Assembly: GCA_039566865.1 (NCBI GenBank) | Contig: CM076949.1 | Coordinates: 9,525,501-9,589,500, forward strand | Length of the DNA: 64,000 nucleotides | Reading direction: 5' to 3' | DNA from: Aurelia coerulea | Lineage: Eukaryota > Cnidaria > Scyphozoa > Semaeostomeae > Ulmaridae | Translations under genes and position numbers: made by a program | Notes under the pieces: generated by a model | What the model was told of the DNA's origin: nothing | Databases searched by the model: none | The model's input: the letters and a program-made list of their open reading frames with translations, nothing else | In this document: one piece after another, positions 46,269-58,824 of the stretch | Numbering within the stretch: position 1 is the stretch's first letter | Layout of the letters: each line of letters begins with the position of its first letter

Positions 46269-46544
46269 ATGAGAGGATTTCTTTTTATCCTCTCTGCTGT
46301 GTTGACAATTTATTGTTTTGCAGCGGATAGGCTCCAGAAGTGGCAGGAAGATTTCATTAACGAAGGCCTAAGCGCGTTTCTTACGCTTTCACAAATAAAC
46401 AGCAATGACCTGCCCTTTGTGGCAACAAATGAAACGTATAAACCTATTTTGGTATCGCCACTTGTAGCAACAAAAGCAAATATATCAGAAATGCCCACTG
46501 AGGCATCCAACAACAGTGTCTTTCCATTGTGGAAAGAAAAATAA
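46269..46544 (+). CDS. small hypothetical frame with signal-peptide-like start
   Basis: 91 codons. Residues 1-18 (MRGFLFILSAVLTIYCFA) are hydrophobic, as in a secretion signal; the rest is polar (LQKWQEDFINEGLSAFLTLS). Its 3' half lies in the first unit of a 145-bp tandem repeat; the second unit is not open in the same way. Function unknown; it may be chance. Confidence 0.2.
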   Translation: MRGFLFILSAVLTIYCFAADRLQKWQEDFINEGLSAFLTLSQINSNDLPFVATNETYKPILVSPLVATKANISEMPTEASNNSVFPLWKEK

Positions 46545-46735
46545 ATCACCCATTGTGGTGATAAACAGTGAATTGCCTTGAAAACCATTGTGGTATTGCC
46601 ACTTGTAGCAGCAAAAGCAAATATATCAGAAATGCCCACTGAGGCACCCAACAACGGTAACTTTCCCATTGTGGAAAGAAAAAGTGAATCACCCATTGTG
46701 GTTATAATAAACAGTGAATTGCATATATTGTGGCA
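46430..46735. repeat. two-copy tandem repeat of about 145 bp
   Basis: GCAAATATATCAGAAATGCC, CCCACTGAGGCA and TCACCCATTGTGG occur in both copies (46480-46570 and 46618-46710) in order, with about 90 percent identity. It lies within the 2.4-kb insertion. Confidence 0.85.
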
Positions 46736-48426
46736 ATAAAGCTACTACTTTAAAACCATTCAAAACCAACTAAAACAAACAGCAAATTAAGCGAATCTGA
46801 TCATTCAGGATGCTGAATTACTTTTGGAAATATTTGTCAAGGCTCTTTCTTTAGTAATACACAAGATGATACAGCACTTGAAAATTTTTCACAGATAACA
46901 ATCATTCATTTTTCTTATTAGATGGGTACTTGGTATCTATTATTCACAATCCTAACTCGGGGTTTTATGTATTTGATTAGAAATGGTAAGAATTCATCTT
47001 TTTAATAGAGTATTGTTACACTTTAGAACAGTAGTTTTCTTTTTGCTTTGAAAACTGCAAACATCTGGTGCATAAATGTGCCATGGGTTGTTTCAGAACA
47101 GAAGAGATAATTTCCCATTGCATAGAAAATCACAAGAGAGGATTGCAAAAGAAAGATAATTCAAAGGAACTTTCAACCATGATTCTTTGCACCTGAAAGT
47201 ATTTTGATTGGCTCCTTGATTAATTCTTCCCCTCCTTTAGCACAAATTTTTTTCAGTATATTTCTGTTATCTACTTAGGTACTTAAATCGGCTTTTTCAA
47301 CCACCATACCTTGCATGTGCCATCTTTTTATTGGAGGTCATTTTTGTGGACTGTAAAATGGTGACAATGAAACGACCACAAATGGTGTATTCACAAACCA
47401 TGCTCGTTGCAAAGGCCCCTTTAATATTGCCATATGACCATGCACATATATATCTCATACACAAAAGCTTGATATCTCATTTACATTATGTTGCAGAAAT
47501 GAAAGGTAACTTATTAATTTGTGACAGCCCATGTAAAGATTAACACAGCATTGGATCACTATCTGCGTATTAACTGTTCATATTCCTGTAACTGTTTGCA
47601 CAGCATTGGATCAGTATTTGCTTCTTTAACCATTGACATTCAAAGACCAACGCAGCATAAGATAACTGTTGGATGCACATTCTTGCAAAGACCAAAAAGC
47701 ATAGGATCAGCATTGCTTCTGTGACCATTCTTCACACCTTGTGACTTTTTAACTTGGATACAAACTGTTATCAGATGAACTTTTGAAGAATTGTTATGGC
47801 CAACTGTTGTGCATCATATACCCTCAGGACTTGTTTTCATTTGAGGCATAATACAAAATCTGTTATTTGACACAGAATTGAAAAGGGGAACACTTTGTGT
47901 GTTGCCTTCATGCATCAAGTTGTTTGAATATTATTGAAGAGGCTGATTGATGCAGATGGAAGCAGATAATTGACATTCTGAGCTAATTACAAAGAAATGA
48001 TGAAAGCTACTGTATTACTTCTAAAACATCAAAACTATTTTTACTTCAAAATACCAGTGTTGATCTATGGCCAATGAGAAAATCATATACTATTTGAGGT
48101 AACACCTGGGGAAAGGAAAGCCTTGCAGTCCAAGAAAGTACAAAATGAACTGACAATGATTAACTGAGTCTTAAAATTGCAATTGAAGACTTGAATTGAG
48201 ATTAATATCACTTTGAGTTCTAATGAGTATTGTAGTCGTGTAATGCAGTCTTGAAATTTGCAATCAGCTCTCGTAGTTCTTTAATTGTTTTACCTCAAAA
48301 AGCTGCAATTTAACTTGGTTTCAAACACATGCTCCGAAATATCCACTGTGACATTTTTTTTTTGACAATCTGCGGAATGTTGTTATGAATAATACCATGA
48401 GCAGCACTTACTTAACTGCGTTAACA

Positions 48427-49304
48427 GCTGTTAGAGTCACCAAAAAACCAAAATGAATCAAAGACCGATTACGTACAGGATATAGGACCCGAGAATTGGA
48501 TCAGTCTGTTTCAGAACCTATTGTATGCCAGCAATTGTGTTAGTTGTGACGATCCAATTGATAATAGCGATCTTTCGCATGATGAGTACTTATCTCGTGA
48601 AATAACTCAACAGGAGTTAATTGCTGCCGTGAAAAAAATAAAAACTGGAAAAGCTTCTGCTCTAGATATTAAATGAAATGATTATTTGTAGTGTAGATAG
48701 ATATACATTAGCTTTCGTTAACCTGTTTAATAACTTGTTAAACAACGGTATTTTCCCATCGAGTTGGACAAGAAGTATGATCGTTCCGCTACATAAAAAG
48801 GGGGATAAAACCTTAGAAACAAACTATAGAGGTATAGCTATATTATCATATCTTGGGAAGTTTTTCAATGTGATAATAAATGGCAGAATATCAGAATTTG
48901 TGAAATAAAATAAAATAATCAAACCAGAGCAGCTTGGATTTGTGAAAGGAAATCGTACATCCGATAACCTATTTATTCTGCATTCGTTGGTTGATCGTTA
49001 TTGCAATAAAAACGGAAAGAAGTTGTACACAGCATTTATAGAGTTTGAAAAGGCTTATGATAAGCTATCACGAAACCTTATGCTGAAAAAGTTGCATAAA
49101 TTTGGAATTAGGGGCAAGATATTTAAAGTTATAGAGAGCATGTACAGGAACGATCAAACTGGCATTCGTGTAGGTGATAAACGTACATCATTTTTTGATG
49201 TGCATAGTGGGGTAATGCAAGGGTGCATCTTAAGCCCAAATCTGTTCAACATCTTCTTAAGTGACTTACCAACACTATTTCAGGATGATGAGAGCAGGCC
49301 GGTG
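48427..49304 (+). pseudogene. LINE reverse transcriptase, first half
   Basis: PENWISLFQNLL, KKIKTGKASALD, SWTRSMIVPLHKKGDK, TNYRGIAILSYLGKFFNVII, PEQLGFVKGNRTSDNLFILH, FIEFEKAYDKLSRNLM, GVMQGCILSPNLFNIFLSDL. These are the motifs up to and including the Q-G box; the Y/F-A-D-D box is missing because LINE sequence ends at RPV (49304). A one-base shift near 48670 and a TAA at 48906-48908 break the frame. The first catalytic Asp is altered (FIEFEKAYD for F.D..KAFD). Confidence 0.85.
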
Positions 49305-49802
49305 TAGTACGGGATTTTGCGTGGCAACCCAAGGAGGATGGCCAGACCTTCCCACAATGCAACATCTTGGTGGCAACCCGTAACTGCATGGTCTTGCATG
49401 CAACGGCAAGATTGGCGTCTGCAAACTGGGATTTTGCAGTCGTATTCATAGGTTGTATGGAGCACAGTGGATTTATCTCCTCGAAAAGAGATCGGTGTAG
49501 TCCTTGCGGGCGCCTAATCCACGCATGCGTGACATTGAAGAGCAGTCAAACAAATGCGGGGAGAAAGAAATTGTCTGAAACACAACGTAAGAGTTTTCAA
49601 ATGGGAAGAAAAGGAAAGAGGAGGATTTGCAGACTATAGTTTATAGTTTCCCAAGTTCAATCAGATATTACATCAATGCAATAAAAACAATATGTTTACT
49701 AGAAATGAAAGATAAACGATTACTCCAAAACAGCTTTCAATGTCATGATATAATGAAATAATCTTTTTGGTTTAATGAAAATATAATTTATACCCTATGC
49801 CA
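49305..49802. other. unclassified sequence between LINE break and satellite
   Basis: GC-richer than its surroundings; holds a 90-codon frame at 49367-49639 with no motif and the word GGTGTAGTAC/GGTGTAGTCC at both 49301 and 49496. No identity can be given. Confidence 0.4.
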
Positions 49803-52800
49803 AAAATTTCCCCTTATTTTACTCATTTTGAAAGAATGGCGATGCCCATGCAAAATATTTCAGACCTTTTTAGTCACTGATTTTTTCTGCGTGGTCGGGT
49901 GTTGTGGTTCTCAAAGGGTTCGAAATATCGTAATAACAGATTAGTACGAAGGAGACCATCTTCCTTGCTTGATTTCATAAAGAATTTCCCAAATTCAACT
50001 CACTTCGAAAGATTTAGAGTGCCCATGCAGAATATTTCAGGTCTTTAGACCCTGATTTTTTCTGCGTGGTCTGCTGTTGTGGTTCTCAAAGGGTTCGAAA
50101 TATCGTAATAACAGATTAGTACGAAGGAGACCATCTTCCTTGCTTGATTTCATCAAGAATTTCCCAAATTCAACTCACTTCGAAAGATTTAGAGTGCCCA
50201 TGCAGAATATTTCAGGTATTTAGACCCTGATTTTTTCTGCGTGGTCTGCTGTTGTGGTTCTCAAAGGGTTCGAAATATCGTAATAGCAGATTAGTACGAA
50301 GGAGACCATCTACCTTGCTTGATTTCATCAAGAATTTCCCAAATTCAACTCACTTCGAAAGATTTAGAGTGCCCATGCAGAATATTTCAGGTCTTTAGAC
50401 CCTGATTTTTTCTGCGTGGTCTGCTGTTGTGGTTCTCAAAGGGTTCGAAATATCGTAATAACAGATTGGTACGAAGGAGACCATCTACCTTGCTTGATTT
50501 CATCAAGAATTTCCCAAATTCAACTCACTTCGAAAGATTTAGAGTGCCCATGCAGAATATTTCAGGTCTTTAGACCCTGATTTTTTCTGCGTGGTCTGGT
50601 GTTGTAGTTCTCAAAGGGTTCGAAATATCGTAATAACAGATTAGTACGAAGGAGACCATCTTCCTTGCTTCATTTCATAAAGAATTTCCCAAATTCAACT
50701 CACTTCGAAAGATTTAGAGTGCCCATGCAGAATATTTCAGGTATTTAGACCCTGATTTTTTCTGCGTGGTCTGCTGTTGTGGTTCTCAAAGGGTTCGAAA
50801 TATCGTAATAACAGATTAGTACGAAGGAGACCATCTTCCTTGCTTGATTTCATCAAGAATTTCCCAAATTCAACTCACTTCGAAAGATTTAGAGTGCCCA
50901 TGCAGAATATTTCAGGTCTTTAGACCCTGATTTTTTCTGCGTGGTCTGGTGTTGTGGTTCTCAAAGGGTTCGAAATATCGTAATAACAGATTGGTACGAA
51001 GGAGACCATCTTCCTTGCTTGATTTCATCAAGAATTTCCCAAATTCAACTCATTTCGAAAGATTTAGAGTGCCCATGCAGAATATTTCAGGTCTTTAGAC
51101 CCTGATTTTTTCTGCGTGGTCTGGTGTTGTGGTTCTCAAAGGGTTCGAAATATCGTAATAACAGATTAGTACGAAGGAGACCATCTTCCTTGCTTGATTT
51201 CATCAAGAATTTCCCAAATTCAACTCATTTCGAAAGATTTAGAGTGCCCATGCAGAATATTTCAGGTCTTTAGACCCTGATTTTTTCTGCGTGGTCTGGT
51301 GTTGTGGTTCTCAAAGGGTTCGAAATATCGTAATAACAGATTGGTACGAAGGAGACCATCTTCCTTGCTTGATTTCATCAAGAATTTCCCAAATTCAACT
51401 CACTTCGAAAGATTTAGAGTGCCCATGCAGAATATTTCAGGTCTTTAGACCCTGATTTTTTCTGCGTGGTCTGGTGTTGTGGTTCTCAAAGGGTTCGAAA
51501 TATCGTAATGACAGATTGGTACGAAGCAGACCATCTTCCTTGTATGATTTCATCAAGAATTCACCAAATTCAACTCATTTCGAAAGATTTAGAGTGCCCA
51601 TGCAGAATATTTCAGGTCTTTAGACCCTGATTTTTTCTGCGTGGTCTGGTGTTGTGGTTCTCAAAGGGTTCGAAATATCGTAATAACAGATTGGTACGAA
51701 GGAGACCATCTTCCTTGCTTGATTTCATCAAGAATTTCCCAAATTCAACGCACTTCGAAAGATTTAGAGTGCCCATGCAGAATATTTCAGGTCTTTAGAC
51801 CCTGATTTTTTCTGCGTGGTCTGGTGTTGTGGTTCTCAAAGGGTTCGAAATATCGTAATAACAGATTGGTACGAAGGAGACCATCTTCCTTGTATGATTT
51901 CATCAAGAATTTCCCAAATTCAACTCACTTCGAAAGATTTAGAGTGCCCATGCAGAATATTTCAGGTCTTTAGACCCTGATTTTTTCTGCGTGGTCTGGT
52001 GTTGTGGTTCTCAAAGGGTTCGAAATATCGTAATGACAGATTGGTACGAAGGAGACCATCTGCCTTGCTTGATTTCATCAAGAATTTCCCAAATTCAACT
52101 CATTTCGAAAGATTTAGAGTGCCCATGCAGAATATTTCAGGTCTTTAGACCCTGATTTTTTCTGCGTGGTCTGGTGTTGTGGTTCTCAAAGGGTTCGAAA
52201 TATCGTAATAACAGATTGGTACGAAGGAGACCATCTACCTTGCTTGATTTCATCAAGAATTTCCCAAATTCAACTCACTTCGAAAGATTTAGAGTGCCCA
52301 TGCAGAATATTTCAGGTCTTTAGACCCTGATTTTTTCTGCGTGGTCTGGTGTTGTGGTTCTCAAAGGGTTCGAAATATCGTAATAACAGATTGGTACGAA
52401 GGAGACCATCTTCCTTGTATGATTTCATCAAGAATTTCCCAAATTCAACTCACTTCGAAAGATTTAGAGTGCCCATGCAGAATATTTCAGGTCTTTAGAC
52501 CCTGATTTTTTCTGCGTGGTCTGGTGTTGTGGTTCTCAAAGGGTTCGAAATATCGTAATAACAGATTGGTACGAAGGAGACCATCTTCCTTGTATGATTT
52601 CATCAAGAATTTCCCAAATTCAACCACTTCGAAAGATTTAGAGTGCCCATGCAGAATATTTCAGGTCTTTAGACCCTGATTTTTTCTGCGTGGTCTGGTG
52701 TTGTGGTTCTCAAAGGGTTCGAAATATCGTAATAACAGATTGGTACGAAGGAGACCATCTTCCTTGCCTATTTCATCAAGAATTTACCGAATTCAACTCA

Positions 52801-54281
52801 TTCGAAAGATTTAGAGTGCCCATGCAGAATATTTCAGGTCTTTAGACCCTGATTTTTTCTGCGTGGTCTGGTGTTGTAGTTCTCAAAGGGTTCGAAATAT
52901 CGTAATAACAGATTAATACGAAGGAGAACATCTTCCTTGCTTCATTTCATAAAGAATTTCCCAAATTCAACTCACTTCGAAAGATTTAGAGTGCCCATGC
53001 AGAATATTTCAGGTCTTTAGACCCTGATTTTTTCTGCGTGGTCTGGTGTTGTGGTTCTAAAAGGGTTCGAAATATCGTAATAACAGATTAGTACGAAGGA
53101 GACCATCTTCCTTGTATGATTTCATCAAGAATTTCCCAAATTCAACTCATTTCGAACGATTTACAGTGCCCATGCAGAATATTTCAGGTCTTTAGACCCT
53201 GATTTTTTCTGCGTGGTCTGGTGTTGTGGTTCTAAAAGGGATCGAAATATCGTAATAACAGATTAGTACGAAGGAGAACATCTTCCTTGTATGATTTCAT
53301 CAAGAATTTCCCAAATTCAACTCATTTCGAACGATTTACAGTGGCCATGCAGAATATTTCCGGTCTTTAGACCCTGATTTTTTCTGCGTGGTCTGGTGTT
53401 GTGGTTCTAAAAGGGATCGAAATATCGTAATAACAGATTAGTACGAAGGAGAACATCTTCCTTGTATGATTTCATCAAGAATTTCCCAAATTCAACTCAC
53501 TTGGAAAAATTTACAGTGGCCATGCAGAATATTTCAGGTCTTTAGACCCTGATTTTTTCTGCGTGGTCTGGTGTTGTGGTTCTAAAAGGGATCGAAATAT
53601 CGTAATAACAGATTAGTACGAAGGAGACCATCTTCCTTGTATGATTTCATCAAGAATTTACCGAATTCAACTAATTTCGAAAGATTTACAGTGGCCATGC
53701 AGAATATTTCAGGTCTTTAGACCCTGATTTTTGTCTGCGTGGTCTGGTGTTGTGGTTCTAAAAGGGTTCGAAATATCGTAATAACAGATTAGTACGAAGG
53801 AGACCATATTCCTTGTATGATTTCATCAAGAATTTCCCAAATTCAACTCATTTCGAACGATTTACAGTGGCCATGCAGAATATTTCAGGTCTTTAGACCC
53901 TGATTTTTCTGCGTGGTCTGGTGTTGTGGTTCTAAAAGGGTTCGAAATATCGTAATAACAGATTGGTACGAAGCAGACCATCTTCCTTGTATGATTTCAT
54001 CAAGAATTTCCCAAATTCAACTCACTTCGAAAGATTTAGAGTGCCCATGCAGAATATTTCAGGTCTTTAGACCCTGATTTGTTCTGCGTGGTCTGGTGTT
54101 GTGGTTCTCAAAGGGTTCGAAATATCGTAATAACAGATTGGTACGAAGGAGACCATCTGCCTTGCTTGATTTCATCAAGAATTTCCCAAATTCAACTCAT
54201 TTCGAACGATTTAGAGTGCCCATGCAGAATATTTCAGGTCTTTAGAGCTTGATTTTTTCTGCGTGGCCTGGTGTTGTGGTT
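49803..54281 (+). repeat. 175-bp satellite array, forward block, about 26 units
   Basis: Unit markers such as AGAATTTCCCAAATTCAACT recur exactly every 175 bp (49981, 50156, 50331, 50506 and so on). Units are roughly 95 percent alike except the first (49803-49980), which is diverged, as array edges usually are. Each holds the near-palindrome CAGGTCTTTAGACCCTG, GCGTGGTCTGGTGTTGTGGT and GGGTTCGAAATATCGTAAT. 175 is not a multiple of 3 and no open frame crosses units. Variants cluster: CTCAAAGGG in most units, CTAAAAGGG in those at about 53050-53940. Confidence 0.97.
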
Positions 54282-54283
54282 GT

Positions 54284-55729
54284 TGTGAGTTGAATTTGGG
54301 AAATTCTTGATGATATCAAGCAAGGAAGATGGTCTCCTTCGTACCAATCTGTTATTCGATATTTCGAAGCCTTTGAGAACCACAACACCAGACCACGCAG
54401 AAAAAATCAGGTTCTAAAGACCTGAAATATTCTGCATGGGCACTCTATAAGTCTTTCGAAATGAGTTGAATTTGGGAAATTCTTGATGAAATCATACAAG
54501 GAAAATGGTCTGCTTCGTACCAATCTGTTATTACGATATTTCGAATCCTTTGAGAACGACAACACCAGACCATGCAGAAAAAATCAGGTTCTAAAGACCT
54601 GAAATATTCTGCATGGGCACTCTAAATCTTTCGAAATGAGTTGAGTTTGGCGAATTCTTGATGAAATCATACAAGGAAGATGGTCTCCTTCGTTCCAATC
54701 TGTTATTACGATATTTCGAACCCTTTGAGAACCACAACACCAGACCACGCAGAAAAAATCAGGGTCTAAAGACCTGAAATATTTTGCATGGGCACTCTAA
54801 ATCTTTCGAAAATAGGTTGAATTTGGGAAATTCTTTATGAAATCAAGCAAGGAAGATAGTCTCCTTCGTACCAATCTGTTATTACGATATTTCGAACCCT
54901 TTTAGAACCACAACACCAGACCACGCAGAAAAGATCAGGCTCTAAAGATCTGAAATATTCTGCATGGCCACTGTAAATCGTTCGAAATGAGTTGAATTTG
55001 GGAAATTCTTGATGAAATCAAGCAAGGCAGATGGTCTCCTTCGTACCGATCCGTTGTTACGATATTTCGAACCCTTTTAGAACCACAACACCAGACCACG
55101 CAGAAAAGATCAGGCTCTAAAGATCTGAAATATTCTGCATGGCCACTGTAAATCGTTCGAAATGAGTTGAATTTGGGAAATTCTTGATGAAATCAAGCAA
55201 GGCAGATGGTCTCCTTCGTACCAATCTGTTATTACGATATTTCGAACCCTTTGAGAACCACATTACCAGACCAAGCAGAAAAAATCAGGCTCTAAAGACC
55301 TGAAATATTCTGCATGGGCACTCTAAATCTTTCGAAATGAGTTGAATTTGGCGAATTCTTGATGAAATCATAAAAGGAAGATGGTCTCCTTCGTTCCAAT
55401 CTGTTATTACGATATTTCGAACCCTTTGAGAACCACAACACCAGACCACGCAGAAAAAATCAGGGTCTAAAGACCTGAAATATTTTTCATTGGCACTCTA
55501 AATCTTTCGAAATAGGTTGAATTTGGGAAATTCTTTATGAAATCAAGCAAGGAAGATAGTCTCCGTCGTACCAATCTGTTATTACGATATTTCGAACCCA
55601 TTGAGAACCACAACACCAGACCACGCAGAAAAAATCAGGATCTAAAGACCTGAAATATTCTGCATGGGCGTTCTAAATGTTCAGAAATGAGCTGAATTTG
55701 AAATTCTTGATGAAATCAAGAAAGGAAGT
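54284..55729 (-). repeat. 175-bp satellite array, inverted block, about 8 units
   Basis: The same unit reads on the minus strand from 54284 on (AGTTGAATTTGGGAAATTCT, TACGATATTTCGAA, CCACAACACCAGACCACGCAG). The switch is abrupt: forward sequence runs to GTGTTGTGGTT at 54281 and reverse sequence begins at GAGTTGAATTTGGG, mid-unit. Units here are more diverged, and both CCCTTTGAG and CCCTTTTAG variants occur. Confidence 0.97.
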
Positions 55730-55731
55730 TG

Positions 55732-56133
55732 TGGGGGGGGGGGGTACTCATATACTTTTTTTCTTATGGGGATGTGCCACTGAACAGGGTATCATTTTCA
55801 GGATTCTTACTCTGGGACCGGGTATAACTTTTGTATAGTAGTCAGCTCCATGACAGGGTTTTATTTTGTATAATTAACTAATTTAGCCTTTTGCATTATA
55901 GCAGTTCTATTTAAGTCGCTTGGATGGCAACATTTCCACTTTTTCTGATAGATATCTATCAAATTTACAGAGCAGCCTACAATTTCGTATGAAGAAAATT
56001 AAGAACAGGGTATCTTTTTCAAATTTTACTCTGGTACATTGTATCTTTTTCGGGAATTTTACTCTGAGACAGGGTGCCTTTTCAAATTTTCCAGCAGCAC
56101 CTCCCTGTATATTCGTAGACCAAGTACTCCCCC
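55732..56133. repeat. repeat with G-run/C-run ends
   Basis: Starts GGGGGGGGTACTCATATAC and ends ..CCAAGTACTCCCCCCTG; inside, GACAGGGT..TTTT and ACTCTGG words recur four times. This could be a small inverted-repeat element adjoining the satellite. No target duplication seen. Confidence 0.4.
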
Positions 56134-58137
56134 CTGTGGGAAGTTAGTCACTATACCTAGCCATGAAGGAAAATTCTGTTCTGATAGAGCCTGAAATATT
56201 TTACATGCTCAATGTAACTCTTCTAAAGTGCCTGCCTGGAATGGAACAAATTTGTGACATTAAGTTCTTCCAGGTAGTAAAAAAACTGCTGTTTGGTCAT
56301 TCAAAATCTGATGCTTTTTGGAATATTTCAGGATTTAAAGGAAATAAGGAAATTTACAGGAAGAGAATCATCACATTTTCACATCATATGTTGATCTGAA
56401 TGAAACTAATACTGGCAGTTAATGCATTAATTAAACATTCTTTAATATTATCTTCATCATCTGAACTGTGCTCCTTCATAGTCTTGGCTGCTTGAAACAC
56501 TTCTTATATTATGTTGGTATTCACCTTTCCTCTTTGGTTCTCCTTGATAGCTGCATTTGATCCATCCAGTTTATGTTAGAAGACAAGTGTCAATTGTCAA
56601 ACAGAATCTTCAATACTTTCATTTCCTATCAAAATATAAAAATCCAAAAAGATTTAGATGGGAGAGTTCAAGACAAATAGCTTTCAAAAAAGTATTTTTG
56701 TCACTTTTTCAAGTATTTCATATTAACAAAATTCTGTAAAATTTAACAAATTCTCTGCATCATAATTGAAACAGAGTTAAAACTAAGTGTAATTTTCATT
56801 CAAATTATTTCAACTCCACAACCTCAAGTAGGGACTGCAAGAGAGAGACTAACCAGACTAACTTTTAAATTGACTGTGGGAAAGTGTAGATTCCAGACTT
56901 TAACTCATCAAGAAATCTCATTTTGCATGAGAAGCATGTGACTTGAAAGTGAAAGAAATTACAGAGTTATTCTTTTGAATGTTAACTAAAGATTAAATTT
57001 TTCATAGACCTTCTACTTCTTAAAAAAGAGGTTTGGGTTGATCTTCTAAATCTATTAAAGTTTGGGAAGGAAAAGGAAAGAACGACCCCTGTTTTCACTG
57101 GATGCATTGCTAGCTGTGGTATGAAGTTGCTTCGGGTCTCAAAACTTTTCAGAAAGTTTGTTATCGACTACTTTGTGCAAAGTGAGTTAGCCATGGTTTA
57201 GTTTACACACAGGCTCAGTTCAGTTCATTTCATTTTAAAATTCCACTACATACAAATAAATAAATAATAAATTACGATACACTATCACAACAATTTACAA
57301 TAAAGAAACACAAACTAACAAAATAACAAACAACTTAATAATGGATTTGCATGCAGGGAATTTCTTAATAGAGGAGCTCTCTCAAAAGGTAAACACACAG
57401 GCAAGTGTTATTGGTCTTTTTGCTTTGCTTCTTGTTCTTTTCATTCACTTTTAGCTGACTTTTCTTTCATTTGAATAACGATGGTTGAAATGCAAACTTC
57501 GATTTGCAAAGTCACAACATGAAACCCTTGTAATGTGCGCACTGTTTACACAACCAAATCAGCCAACGAAAATGAAAATAATGAGAAACATGGCCAGAAG
57601 GGAAATAAAACTTAATAGTGAATGTAAACTGAACCAATCGTAAATCAATTCGAGCAAAGTTATCACTGCCCTTGCTACCAAGTATGCTATTTATACTTGT
57701 ATAAGTATGCTGCCTTGCCTCGTATTCCGTCTGCAGGTATGTTGACAATTTTTTGGTAAACTTATCAGTCTGATCTTTCATCAAAGCAATTGAATGATCT
57801 CTTTTGTTATGCCAATGCAAAATATGAGTCAATCCAGCCATGTAGTATCATCTATATCATGCTGGTACAGGGCTGTCAAAAATCGATTTTATCATGGAAA
57901 GTGGAATTTGGCCACTAACTTCTAGTACCCCCCCCCCCCCTCCCCTTAACAAACACATAACATTTTATACTTATCTGCCTAAAGAGTTTTATTGAGATTG
58001 ATATAAATATGTACCTGTGGTAAGCATCAAAGATTTCTTCTTTCTTCCTTCTTTCTCATTTTCTTCTTTCCCTTTGTGACATTATCCAGTCCTGAAAGTG
58101 TGCAAAATGTGATTTAAGAAATTGTTAAGTTCAATCC
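56134..58137. other. no recognisable gene
   Basis: 2 kb of AT-rich sequence. 56165-56245 vaguely follows the inverted satellite unit (GCCTGAAATATTTTACATG), so it may be a worn unit. A retroelement-tail-like stretch lies at 57215-57330. A 109-codon minus-strand frame at 57512-57841 starts MAGLTHILHWHNKRDHSIAL; I do not recognise it and see no splice context that decides. Confidence 0.4.
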
Positions 58138-58308
58138 CAGGGATGTAGGAAGCATCTCAAACTGGGGGGGGGGGGGCACGACATTTCAAGGGCACTTTTT
58201 CATATAGCTTAAGGGGAAATTTCTGAAAATACAAAGGGCACTTCTTTGTTTATTGCAAAATCTGGGGGGGGCACTTGCCCTCAGTGCTTCCCGGTTCCTA
58301 CATCTCTG
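58138..58308. mobile_element. hAT-like MITE, same family as 60775-60918
   Basis: Ends CAGGGATGTAGGAA and the inverted TTCCTACATCTCTG, with G runs and GGGCAC words inside. The eight flanking bases on the two sides (TTCAATCC, TTTTATTC) match poorly, so the assignment rests on likeness to the better-preserved copy. Confidence 0.65.
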
Positions 58309-58817
58309 TTTTATTCCATCACTCATAGGCACACTTAACGGATGGGTCAATGTCATGGATCATTGATATTGCATGCAATATCCCAGGTTCCGAAAAAGGA
58401 ATTAGATAACCATCATTCTGAATTTCAAACCACTTTTACTAGAAGGGCCTATCCCTACTTCTATCTATACGTTAATGTACAGGACCAAATAATTGGTATT
58501 ACGTAGGTGGGTAAAGCCTAAAACCTTTGTTTGTCACTTTCAACAAACGAATTACAATTGTTTACAGATGACATTTGCTTACAGAATGATAGAACAAACA
58601 GGACAGGGGTCATCTAAGAATAATGAAAGGAGCAGTACAGAAACTGGGGCACAATGTTGTCATTCAAAATACATGTGATGATGTTAGCGAATGCAACTCA
58701 TGCAATTCTTTGCTTTCGTGATGTCAATTTTCATTTTGATTTCTTCTGTAGTATTTGATAGTATTTGTCTTGTATTTATTTGTTAATTAGTTCGGTATGT
58801 TGTATTTCATTGTAATT
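58309..58817. other. no recognisable feature
   Basis: Non-coding, apart from a 61-codon frame at 58493-58678 without motifs. Confidence 0.4.
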
Positions 58818-58824
58818 AACTGTT

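Larger units (their letters stand above)
46038..48426. mobile_element. 2.4-kb unclassified insertion in LINE ORF2
   Basis: LINE coding stops after HFWKLL (46037) and resumes at LLESPKNQNESK (48427). GCTG occurs at both edges (46034-46037 and 48427-48430), a possible 4-bp target duplication. The ends share GTTAA (GTTAAGCGCATG left, complement of ..GTTAACA right) but little else. Inside are an exon-like ATG frame at 46104 with a GTACGT donor at 46226, a 91-residue frame at 46269-46544 starting MRGFLFILSAVLTIYCFAAD (signal-peptide-like), and a two-copy tandem repeat. No transposase recognised. Confidence 0.6.

Noticed and set aside
46310..46696. 128-residue minus-strand frame with repeated segments
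   Set aside because: It reflects the two-copy tandem repeat read on the other strand and has no independent support.
49803..55729. CRISPR-like array
   Set aside because: The 175-bp units repeat in full without short direct repeats separated by unique spacers, the genome is eukaryotic, and half the units are inverted: this is satellite DNA.
49803..55729. CENP-B box in the satellite
   Set aside because: TTCGAAATATCG matches only TTCG and one A of the box; the CGGG part is missing, so there is no support for a centromere-protein site.
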